From: Dysidea avara | Lineage: Eukaryota > Porifera > Demospongiae > Dictyoceratida > Dysideidae | Length of the DNA: 64,000 nucleotides | Assembly (NCBI RefSeq): GCF_963678975.1 | Contig: NC_089279.1 | Coordinates: 28,267,609 to 28,331,608, forward strand | Direction of reading: 5' to 3' | The notes under the pieces: generated by a model | The model's database searches: none | The model's input: the letters and a program-made list of their open reading frames with translations, nothing else | Told to the model about the DNA's origin: nothing | Translations under genes and position numbers: made by a program | Shown here: piece after piece, positions 24,575 through 36,565 of the stretch | How positions within the stretch are numbered: the first letter of the stretch is position 1 | Layout of the letters: each line of letters starts with the position of its first letter

Positions 24575-24937
24575 CATAGGCGGCGGAAAGGGGGGGGCTA
24601 GGGGGCTAAAGCCCCCCCCCCCCCCCCCCCCCCCCCCCCTCAGAATGATATCACACCTAAATTATCTTTCTTGGAGTGGGGCTGAAAACCGTGATAAAGA
24701 TCGAGATACTCTAATAGAGCAGTCACTCTAATAAAGTAGTCAGTGTATAGCGAGCTATGAAAGGATTTTTATGTAGTTTATCAGCTAGAAATGGTAGCTG
24801 GTGAGGTGGAAAGCTCTTGTCAGTTGGTTGCGACCTTTTTTTTTTTTTTTTTTTTATTGGTCTCACCTTACCAAACTATAGAAATAAGTCTGGGTCAGCC
24901 CAGCCCCCCCTCATATCAACTACTTCCTCCGCCGCTG
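24575..24937. mobile_element. hAT-type MITE, family 1, copy b
   Basis: 363 bp, with target duplication TGATGTGG at 24567-24574 and 24938-24945. Ends CATAGGCGGCGGA and TCCGCCGCTG. It contains a C run of more than 20 bases and a T run near 24836-24855. It sits inside the BEL/Pao relic. Confidence 0.9.
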
Positions 24938-24983
24938 TGATGTGGTTAGACAGTCAAATTACCTCACATTGGTTGTTAAGTAA

Positions 24984-26117
24984 GGCCACACCAAGTCAAA
25001 CCTTAGTTTCTGGTCACCCGCCCGCATGGTAAACCTGGAACCCTAGTTTATGAGGACTATTATTAATTTTACAGGTGCTTAAGTGCATGTGACCCAGCAA
25101 GACACTTATTTTTTACTGCAAAAGATCGAGATACTCTAATAGAGCAGTCAGGGATTCCAATAGAGCAGTCACACTACTCTTAACTCTAATATTAGGTATA
25201 TATGCGACACTAATAAAATGTTTCTAACTATAGCTAGTTTTGTCCTTGATTATATATAGCTGTTCAGATTATAACTGTTACTAATACTTTTGTAACCAAA
25301 GAAATTTCAGTAGCATTAACTTCTAGCCCATCATGTGCAGATGGGCCATAGCTTTAACTTTATAATTCAAATGTAGTCCTCTAATGATTAGTCTAGTAAC
25401 TTCAAATTCCTTATCACTGAACACTGCAGGGGTATGGAAAGCCGGCAACATTCGGTGAGCTTAAACTTAAACTTTTCCATAACTAAAATTAGATTGGCAA
25501 GTAGAAACCCTTATAGTTTAAACATTCCCAGATGATCACTAAAAAACACTAGTCTGGAGCGCTCAATGACTCAAAACTTTGACAGTTACTTTTCTCAAGG
25601 TTTACTGAATAGAAGGCTGGAAACACATAGCTAGTGGGCTAAGACTTCACATTTGAATGAAGAATTTCTGATGTGAAAATAGAAGTTAAATTTCATTTTA
25701 GATCATGATCATTTGAACAACTTAGCTATAAGTCATAGTAATACTTTCCTGACATAGCTAATGAGACATTTATTTCACTTGGAAAGCATAAGTAGCTACA
25801 TGAGCAAAACATTTCCTATAGTATATTCTAAATAAATAAATAAATATACTTAAATGCTATACATCAATGTATAGCTAGCCATGATCCATCAACAACTTCC
25901 CTAGTGCATTTTTTGCCGAAGCACAACTACTTATGTTGTTGGTTAAGTTTGACTAAAAACAAAATCAACATGAATTTGCTAAATTGAGCAAATAATAATA
26001 CCATACAGTATATTGTCACAGTAGAGTCTATAGTCCTGAAGTCCTGATCATCCGCCCGCCCGCATCCATTTGTAGGCTTGGGAGTGACCAGAAACTAAGG
26101 TATGACTTGGAGTGGCC
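24984..26117 (-). mobile_element. PIF/Harbinger-like MITE, copy a
   Basis: 1134 bp, flanked by TAA (24981-24983 and 26118-26120). Terminal inverted repeats of about 34 bp begin GGCCACACCAAGTCAAACC and, from the other side, GGCCACTCCAAGTCATACC. It is the inverted near-identical partner of 36868-37992. A three-base TWA duplication with GG-starting ends points to PIF/Harbinger. No transposase is present. Confidence 0.88.
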
Positions 26118-26383
26118 TAATGCAGCAATTTTTAGCCAATCGTGTTTTTAATGAGATCCACAAGTTACTGCCCAACTTTACTTGGTATTACTGCCCCAAT
26201 GAATGTAACCCAGCTGACCTCATCACAAGGGAGATTTCCTCTGATAGCATCAAAACATCTGATTTATTGCTTCATGGTCCAGACTGGTTGACCAGAAAAT
26301 CACAGTGGCCCAGTGAAATCTTACATTCCAAGAACCTGTATGTTGACCCATTAACGTACCAAGCATCAAACAACAGTACCTAG

Positions 26384-28472
26384 CCTAGTATACATACAGT
26401 GTAACATATGTTTTCAGCTGTCCATGAGAGATTAACACAACACATTCTCATTAGTCAACATACATACTTTACTGCAATAGAAATACACCTCAATGCATGG
26501 TAAATAAGTATATTTATAGTGCAACAAATGCGTTTGTTCCTTGGTTATTTGCATTGTGGTGGGAAAATAGCTACACAATGCACCTGTAAAGTCTGACACA
26601 AGTTTCCTTACCAGTCACCACAGCATCAGCCTTTTCTTCAGCCACTCCCTGAGATTATGGCATAATTATTTTCTGGTAGGCTGGAGCATTGGGGAAACGT
26701 TTTTTAACCTTTTTAAATTGTGGACAAGTATACAGCTAGCATGCATGTTTTAAATTATGTTGGTAAAGAATTCTAACTATTGGACAAATCACATGCAGAT
26801 ACCATGCATGAAATTTTTGCTTAAACTTATGAAAGAGTAACATGAAATTAAAATACAGTAACATGAATGGGGCATGAGATGGAACTGAAACTATTTTATA
26901 GACAACCCATGCCATAAGGCATTGGTATTTAGTGTGGTGTGTGGAATTGAGACTTTCATAGACTAACACTGCACGAAAAGTAAGATGTCCTGCTTGTGTC
27001 AGCACGTAGGAAATTTTTTTAATGATTTCCTTTAGAATTTCCTATTTGAGTTATCAGCAGGAAATGTTTTTGAACATTTTCTGTACAATTTCCTGTTAGT
27101 GTCACATTGCAGTAAATTGTTTTAACATTTACAAGAAATGTAGATAAAATCAGTATTAAGATTTTCACCACATTCATGACTAGTGAAAATGCAACTGTAA
27201 ACTGATCAAATGGATACTACAGGTTTCTTGTGTTTAGCTCAGTGTAATACTGAGCCAAAACGTGGTTCTCAACACAACATAGGCTTTCAACATCATATAA
27301 CAGAGTGTCTCTATAACAATGTGTAACACTGTAACCCATATTATGCTGCTGCAATAACTTTTTAGTGGTATATGAATTGTTATACTAAGGAAGCTCTATT
27401 TTACTTTTAAAATTAACTTTACGTGATGCCAGAATTGTATCTAAATCATATTTCTCAGTGACTTACCGTGCTACAGAAAAAACAAGCTATGGCATACAGT
27501 GATGATACTCAACCCTTTAGGGCTTTCAACATGACAATATAAACAGTCAACACACGGAGCTGGATAGTTATGTACTGTATGCCAAGGTAAATATTATGGC
27601 CTTAATTGTGTGTTACACTTTGTGTCTTTGTACAATATGGATGTAAGAATTTGTCATGAATAGTGACAGACAGCTGGGGAGTATGGCGTTGTGACAAAGT
27701 GTTTATTTTAGTAAATATCTAGCGATGGCTTTACTTACTGTTTCAGCGGTTCACCATCTTCATGCTATGTACTTTAATGTATATACTACAATAATATACC
27801 TGGATTTGTGGAAAGGTACTGATTACTACGATAAAATAACCTGCACTTGGTTGCCAGGAGATAAAAAAGAAATAGTGCATTTCATGAATATAATAATAAA
27901 GGAAATGTAAGTGGCTATGAATATTATACATGTACACCATAAACATTTCCCCTAGTGTATATATAAGGAATGGGAATATATGCCTTTACAGTTATGTGTG
28001 TGATTATGTGTAACATAGCTACAGTGCAGTGACTAAGTTGATGCCATCCTAGCATTCCCGGTTATCGCTCGGGTGACATATTATTGTAATGTTGCTTTAC
28101 ATTAATTTTATAACTGAAGCAAGCTATCAACTTAGCTATGATGATATCACATCATTTTACATATAGCTAGTTTCTGTGTGCAATAGCTGCATCGTACTGT
28201 CTACATTACCTGATACATGATGCACGCAAGTCTACATTGAGAATAAAATACAATATGGCTAATCTCAACTCTTTGGTCAGTCATGGATGACGTTAACACA
28301 GTATACTGTAACGTTGTGACCTCCCCTAGTCTCTGTTTTGGCACCACAGCCAACTGTAGTATAATCTTTCCCGCAATCCTATAGTGGATGGTTGTCAAAC
28401 TAACAGGTGTTAGTCTTTGTGTCACTACCACTGGGCACTTTCTGACAAGTGTATGTAATGTATAACAATAAA
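26384..28472. other. about 2.1 kb without a supportable gene
   Basis: AT-rich on both strands. Several frames of 60-90 codons show no domain, no conserved splice partner and no repeat elsewhere in the window. Confidence 0.4.
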
Positions 28473-28929
28473 TAGGGACCCGCCGATTATGCTCATAATT
28501 TTACCTATTATGCTATGCTGCACTGCTCAAAAATTCACCTATTATGCTTAAATTAATGCTCAATATTTACCTATTATGCTCGATTATGTTCAATGTTCAT
28601 GCCTTAGTTCATATGCTTTGCTACTAGTTTAACACTATATAGAAAGAAAAAAATGAGCGGCTGGAACACAAATAATAAATTCTTGCTGCATGCCTGCATG
28701 TAAGAGACATGATCGATATACTCTAATAGAACAGTCACTTTGATGATTGTTCTATTAGAGTTACTGACTGCTCTATTAGAGTATATCGATCTTATTTTGC
28801 AATTGTCATTTTTCCAGCAAGAGTTTACACTATCGTACAAATATTTAACCTATTATGCTGGCATTATGCTCAATGCTTTTAGGTACCTATTATGCTCAAA
28901 ATTATGCTAGCATAATCGGCGGGTCCCTA
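28473..28929. mobile_element. hAT-type element with TAGGGACCCGCCG ends
   Basis: 457 bp, with perfect 8-bp duplication ACAATAAA (28465-28472 and 28930-28937). The ends TAGGGACCCGCCGATTATG are perfectly inverted. Many ATTATGCT blocks lie inside. The middle (about 28708-28790) is an inverted pair of GATCGATATACTCTAATAGA modules. No transposase. Confidence 0.9.
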
Positions 28930-29436
28930 ACAATAAATTACTGATTTTTGATTGTATATGTGTACTATCAATAGTTCATAATAAAGAGTATGGACTCTTG
29001 GTACAAGAGGTTATTGGTAGAACTTTATTGCAGGAAAAAATACTAATGACACTTAGATGGTTTATTAATTGCAATGTTGGTTTACAGTTAAATAGAAGCC
29101 ATGCAAGAATTATGATGTAGTAAGAAAACGAAATGTTTGGATTACAGCACTCTCATATGGTGGTCTATAGCTAGTATCACATTAAATTCTTTTAGTTCAC
29201 AGATTTACTATACAGATTTGGAGACCTGTATGCCTTAATAACATTATGAGACCAACTAGATGTGATCATCATTCACATGTAACTAGTAGCTAGTAATGTG
29301 CAAGGACTTGCATGAGGAATAAAGTTCTCCTACTAAAATTAGCTATTTGCTAAGAAACTGCATGAGTGAGAAGGGTGGTGGCAGCTAATTGGTCATATTC
29401 ATAGAGTTGAAGAATTACACATAACTATATACAAAT

Positions 29437-31050
<1,614 letters not shown>

Positions 31051-31541
31051 ACCATCCATAGCTCTAATATAAAATATGTAGTGGGTGAAGGTACAGGTGA
31101 TATTTAATTGGGCTGCCATGCCCACACATTCACATGAGATACTGTATGGTACACCTTTCTGTGAGTTACGTATAATACTAGTCCTGCCCTCGAAGGATTA
31201 TGCTTACGATGACTCTTAGCACCAGCCTACATGAGTAGCTAGCACACAGATGCAGTCAGGTAGGCAAGTGGTAGCTGAAGAGAAGGTATTGTCTTTTGTG
31301 TGTGTGTTTGTATGTGTTTGTGTGTTGGGCTTTGTTCTGTTAGTCTAGGTTAAGGCTGACTAAGAAGTTGACAGGAATGCATTCAAGTACATGAATATTT
31401 TTACTAATCAGTGTGGACAATCTAATTAGCCACAGTGCATCCACCGCACTAGCTATATGGCTGCGCATGGATGAGGTCACCGCCCTATCATGCTCGTATA
31501 TATATACCAACAGCATGCATGCATGCATGCACAGATTGCAC

Positions 31542-31840
31542 CATAGGCGGCGGAAAGGGGGGGGGGGGGGGGGGGGGGGCTAGGGGGCTGAAGCCCCCCT
31601 CAGAATAATATCACACCGAAATTATCTTTCTTGGAGTGGGGCTGAAAACCGTGATATAAAGATCGAGATACTCTAATAGAGCAGTCACTCTAATAAAGTA
31701 GTCAGTGTGTAGCGAGCTATGTAAGGATTTTTATGTAGTTTATCAGCTAGAAATGGTAGCTGGTGAGGTGGAAAACTCTTGTCAGTTGGTTGTGACCTTA
31801 GCAGAGCCCCCCCTCATATCAACTACTTCCTCCGCCGCTG
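31542..31840. mobile_element. hAT-type MITE, family 1, copy c (internally shorter)
   Basis: 299 bp, with target duplication GATTGCAC (31534-31541 and 31841-31848). It has the same ends and internal motif as copies a and b, with a G run of over 20 bases and loss of the T-run/TCTCACC segment. Confidence 0.9.
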
Positions 31841-32424
31841 GATTGCACACAATCACCTTCGCTGCATGTTTCTTCCCATTGTTCTAGTCGCAGTTAATAA
31901 CGAGGCTCTAGCAATGATGCAGCTTGTTGTCATCCAGAACTAGAACAGTGCTTGTGCTCCATGGCAGACTTACCTGCAGGTATAGCTATAAAGACTGTCA
32001 CAGCATTTATGATCGTTCATAGATATCGCCTCTTCAATCTTTTTCCGCCAATTTCTAGCGACGCCACAATTGTATACCTTTGCTACAGTAGCTAGCTACA
32101 GTGCTACACGCATTTGGCGGCTACAAAATCGCATGTTGCCTGCTGGCAAAAGGAGTAGAGGATAACACCCCCTGGATCGAGAGACAACTGGGTGCATTCC
32201 ACAAGCACTCATCATCTCTAGTACAACTACCTCACAGTGAATTGGTTAAGTCTACTTTATAGATGACAAGCTACCCTGACATAGGGAACTTTGCAGAAAG
32301 ACATATAGGAAGAGCTGCATTTGTAGCAATTGTGAGGTAAGAAGATTTGGCTAATTCATGATTCATTATTAATTTGTTATCTATCATTTGCATGGCAGTG
32401 GGATCTGCCATCAACATCACCTAG

Positions 32425-32610
32425 CTACGTAAAGTTGTCAAAGGAAGTTACAAAGTAGTTACTGATGCTTTCAAAACTTGGACTGCTGATGATGTCTTGT
32501 GGTAGTACTGTAGATGAAATCACATAGTAAGTTCTGCTATAGTTCTTGGAAATGAGTATTTTGTGGTCTATTGAAGTTAGGCAGTGGAGAAACCTGTGAT
32601 CATGGCTGGA
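32425..32610 (-). pseudogene. LINE 3'-end coding fragment
   Basis: The minus strand reads RSSHDHRFLHCLTSIDHKI, then LPQDIISSPSFES. This matches the C-terminal tail pattern of CR1/Jockey-like reverse transcriptases (short LP-x-x-I-I...FE/FK ending), also seen at 35.6-36.2 kb. It is only a relic; the catalytic part is absent. Confidence 0.55.
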
Positions 32611-33320
32611 TCTTGTGAAAGCTATGAATGACACTGTACAAGGAATAGTATACATTAATTCAAGGTTTGTCACAGAAACAAATTGCTATAGCAATATTTT
32701 TATTGTAACAACATTTTTACAGATGCTACCTATAAGAACTATATATAACTAGTGATGAAACAGATTAGGAGAAGAAATCTGCACTCAACGGACAGAAGTA
32801 AAAGAGCAAATCTACATTAATTTTAGTGATGTAACATCCCTCAGAAAAAAAGAATCCTGAAGGTGTCAAGAACTTCAATTTGTGAACTGAAAATTATAGT
32901 TGCTGTACAAATGATGTGCTTTTTTACTTATTAATGAAATACGTATTGTGGGTAGTAAATACAACACAGGAGCGAGACATTGCTAGCTATATTACTAGCG
33001 CAGTATAAAGCAGATGCACAATATAGAAAATGTTGATTTCAGCTACAGGATTTTTTACATCCTGTATGCATTTCACAGTGTTAAAATGTACATTTCTTCA
33101 CTGCCTCATTTCCAGCTCCATTCTAGATGTAGTAAATCTTTCTCTATCCTCTGTATGAAACTTTACTGAAATCTACTAATGTTCTAAGTATGAAATGTGG
33201 CTGAAATGACAAATTTCATGGCCATTTTATACGCATTATCTACAAGCGGACATGGAACTTTTCACCCAGTGTAAGTGTGAATGTTACCACAATGTTTTTT
33301 CTACCACATGCAGCTTTCAT
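32611..33320. other. no gene seen
   Basis: AT-rich, no coding signal, no terminal repeats recognised. Confidence 0.35.
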
Positions 33321-33566
33321 TATATGTGACCGAATTTGACAAAACCAGGCTTCCACACACATCCAGATTTACGACTTTAAAGGATCATAACTCAATGTAG
33401 AAGTAAGCCATCACTTTCAAAGTTTGACCTGTTGTTGCACAATGCAATGACAGAAAGTTGTGAAAATTGTAGGTCAATAGCATACTGAGTGGTCAAGTTA
33501 CAAGTGGTTAAAGTTGAAGAATTGGATGTGTGTGGAAGCTGGTTTTGTCAAATTCGGTCACATATA
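33321..33566. mobile_element. MITE with TATATGTGACCGAATTTG ends, TA flanks
   Basis: Terminal inverted repeats of about 45 bp (GACCGAATTTGACAAAACC with TTCCACACACATCCA inside) enclose about 150 bp. TA at both borders fits a Tc1/mariner-type target. Confidence 0.75.
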
Positions 33567-33765
33567 CCTTTTCATTAGTTTTAGCTTGGGGTATCTTCAT
33601 AGATTATTTGTAATAGTGAATTTTATGGCTGTTCCTGAACTTGACTGTTTTATTAGAGTACATGACTGTGTAATAACAGAGGCTCCTCTGAAGTGAGAAT
33701 CGAAGGGGTCATCCACTTCTGACAAACAACACTGATCATATTCTTAAAATTTGCATGCTAGTTGA

Positions 33766-34746
33766 CAGAGTTGGGGTAGTTACTTCAGAAAAGTAACTAG
33801 CTAGTAGCTACTCATTACTTTTATCCCATGTAACTTAGTAACTGTTACAGCTACTTTTCAAAAGGTAAAGTAGCTTAGTTACTGGTTACTTTCATAATAA
33901 AAATTAAGCTTGTTTGTTAGCACTTTTGTAACATAATTTCATGAGTGTTTTGTTCAGCTATATATGCAATAACAAGGGATGGAGAGAACATGCAATACAT
34001 ATGTGCACTGAAAATAACAATTCTGCCAGTTTAAATTATTGCTACGTCTGTAACTTGAGCAGAATCATGAGGAATAGCCAGAATGTGACCACTTAATGTG
34101 GCTCATCCATCAATGTGTTTTAACATTGCTTAGTATGTTCAATTCAGTATACCTCTAAAACAAGAATCGGTTCATCTCAGAAAATGATCCACCACAAATG
34201 TTCATCTAATATCGCACAGAATTTTTACTTTCATCGCCTACCATGTCTACGGAACTCTCTGCCAAGAATAAGTTTATCTTTTCCTATTTGCATTGTCAAA
34301 CGTAAACTCTATATTATAACTACAAGTGGGAACACTTTATCCAATATTTTGATGATACTATAATGTTCATTCTTTTCATTACAATTGCCCGTGTTTCCAC
34401 TGTGTCACAACATCGATGACACCCTTACACAGAGAACTTACCTAATTAATTATTTTATTTTTGTAATTCCCTCTTTTGTTAGTTTGAGTCCTTGGCAGCA
34501 CTTGCCATTGGCTCTCAGTACTTTTATATGCACTGTTAAATATTAATAGTATGGTACCAAAAATTTAAGCATAATTACGTATACCTATAATTACAATGTA
34601 ACTATTGTAACTTAGTTACTTTTCAGACAGTTATTTCTAGTTATAAGATACTAATTACAAAACATGTAACTAGTTATATTTATAGTTACAGGTAAAGTAA
34701 CAGTTACATCACTTAGTTACAAAGTAACTAGTTACCTCCAACTCTG
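33766..34746. mobile_element. hAT-type element, about 0.98 kb, non-coding
   Basis: Ends CAGAGTTGGGGTAGTTAC and, inverted, CAGAGTTGGAGGTAACTAG. Flanks CTAGTTGA and CCAGTTGA match at 7 of 8 bases. Many GTAACTAG/GTTACTTT subrepeats near both ends. No transposase frame. Confidence 0.75.
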
Positions 34747-34811
34747 CCAGTTGACCAATTTTAAACTGAAGTCTCATGTGCTACCTCAATTGTGTTATTC
34801 TCCACTATATA

Positions 34812-35026
34812 CAGTGGAACCTCAGTTATCTGAACCTCTTGAGACCAGGGGTGGTCCATAAGTCTGAAAAGTCCATATCTCTGAAACTATGTATAAATAC
34901 TGAAATAGCATAAAGAACAGTTTTAAAATCTTAGTATTATCAACTACTCTAATGGAACAGTCATTTCCGTAGTTCGGTTAACCAAGAATCCTGATAAGTA
35001 GGGTCCAGATAACTGAGGTTCCACTG
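34812..35026. mobile_element. pogo/Tigger-like MITE, copy a
   Basis: 215 bp between TA dinucleotides. Ends CAGTGGAACCTCAGTTATC and GATAACTGAGGTTCCACTG. Internal CTCTAATGGAACAGTC is a variant of the dispersed palindrome. Related copy at 39559-39792. Confidence 0.85.
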
Positions 35027-35559
35027 TATTAAGTAAAAGTTTATGCCATCATTTGCTCGCAATTTTCTACCTGTATATGAAGGCCAAAACTTGTTCTAGG
35101 CTAAAAGATAATGAATAATTCAGAATAAAAATGCATTTTTCCAATACAAAAAATTTTTAACCACTAATGAAATCAACCTGGTGCAGTCATGGGGATGAGC
35201 TTGGAGTAAGCACAGCTATCATGAGTAAGGAGACATCAGAAGAGTTTGGAGAGCTGTAGAATGGAGAGAAGAATCATCTTGTTGCAACATGATAGGGTAT
35301 CACTTGCCATCAGAATCACAATAGAGTTCAAAGTTTCAGTCAAAGGTCTTAGATGAAGAAAAAATTCTCAGCTGAACAGAAGAAAACAAATGAACTAATT
35401 ATAAGATTGCTGCAGTGACTGAAAGATGGTTTATTTAGATGCCGGACATTTGTGCAACTCTTAAGAAAACAGGCAACATTGAAATGCATAATTGTAGCCA
35501 ATATGACCAATATTAGGGGTGTAAGTACAGTAGGCTAGTCTGGGTAGTGTAATTGTAAC

Positions 35560-36190
35560 TTAAGTTTGTTTTTTAGTCAGTTTTTCTTTGTAGTAGGTAT
35601 ATTATTATATTATATTGTTTAATTAGCAGAGCCCGCCTGGGGCATAAGTGCTAATGTACATTAAAATTAAAAGTGATTGTATAATAATTGTTTGAAACTG
35701 TCAATAGTTTGTTGGTTGATGATGTCTTGTGGTAGTCCATTCCATTCTGGTATTGTCAGTTCTGAGTACTTATAGTTGGCTATTGATGTATGATAGTGTA
35801 GGAATTTTTGTTCATGATTAGATCTTGTAATGGTGACAGGTGATAATGTTGGTAAGTAGCTGTTAGGTATTTCAGTTAGGTTGTGGATAATCTTGTATAA
35901 TAGAGTTAATCTTGCACATTTTCTCCTTAATTGGAGTGGTGGCCATCATAATGATGTTAGCATTTCAGTTATACTATCTTCAGTTGCATATTCCTTCTCC
36001 ATGGTCGATTCAGGACAAATCTAGCTGCTCTATGTTGTGTCATTTCTATTTTATTTATGTCCTTTAGGTGGTACGGGTCCCAAGAAGTTTCCGTATACTT
36101 ACATTTATGGTACTGTTGTAAAATTCTATGGTTTATATTAGGGATGCTCATGAGTCCCAGATTCTCAGAGAAATCAAACCTTTCTCTGCA
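35560..36190 (-). pseudogene. CR1/L2-like LINE 3' end
   Basis: The minus strand encodes, from 36190 downward, YHKCKYTETSWDPYHLKDI, then QHRAARFVLNRPWRRN. In further frames near 35700-35850 it gives TRSNHEQKFLHYHTSIANY and LPQDIINQQTIDSF, then a non-coding tail with GCCCGCCTGGGGCATAAG. The RAARFV and the LPQDI tail are typical of the region after the reverse transcriptase in LINE ORF2. Frames are broken and no catalytic core is present. Confidence 0.75.
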
Positions 36191-36565
36191 TCTCAAGTTG
36201 TGAAAACTTTATATAGTATTAATTTTGTCGTAAAGGATCCGTAGAAACAAACCTCACAAAGATGTTACTTTTCCGGTAAAGGAAATGTGGAACCTCGCTA
36301 AATTTATTCTTGCAAACTTTTGTGTACGGTGTAATAATACTATGGGTACGGAGAATATACTAGCTATCTATGGTTATACGGTTATTTTCGGTCAGAATAA
36401 GTATTAATGTTTACGTACGTGTAATTGGATGAGAAACAATTGGGCCTACACGGCCGAGTTATAGACCTGTGTATTAAATATCAATATCATTGAGCTAGCG
36501 TGACGGGCAGCGCACTTCTATTCATCAAGAATATATTTCGTGATCTAGCTACACGCCGTCACGTT

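Larger units (their letters stand above)
23280..26383 (+). pseudogene. BEL/Pao retrotransposon pol relic, interrupted by two MITEs
   Basis: Degenerate pol pieces follow in the expected order on the plus strand: DLEKAFLQAEVDRNYIRV near 23703 (reverse-transcriptase motif A region), FNLRSCALNCTELQMLATKE near 23968, ARIFMQEFV near 24224, LPSLELMAAVVG near 24472, LDSQITSHWLL ending about 24980 (RNase H), then FLANRVFNEIHKLLPNF, NECNPADLITR and LLLHGPDWL from 26125 to 26383. Several stops lie between. The pieces on either side of the hAT MITE (24575-24937) and the PIF-like MITE (24984-26117) join when these are removed with one copy of each target duplication. LTRs were not found. The order and the NPADL-type motif make BEL/Pao a firm family call. 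Confidence 0.82.
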
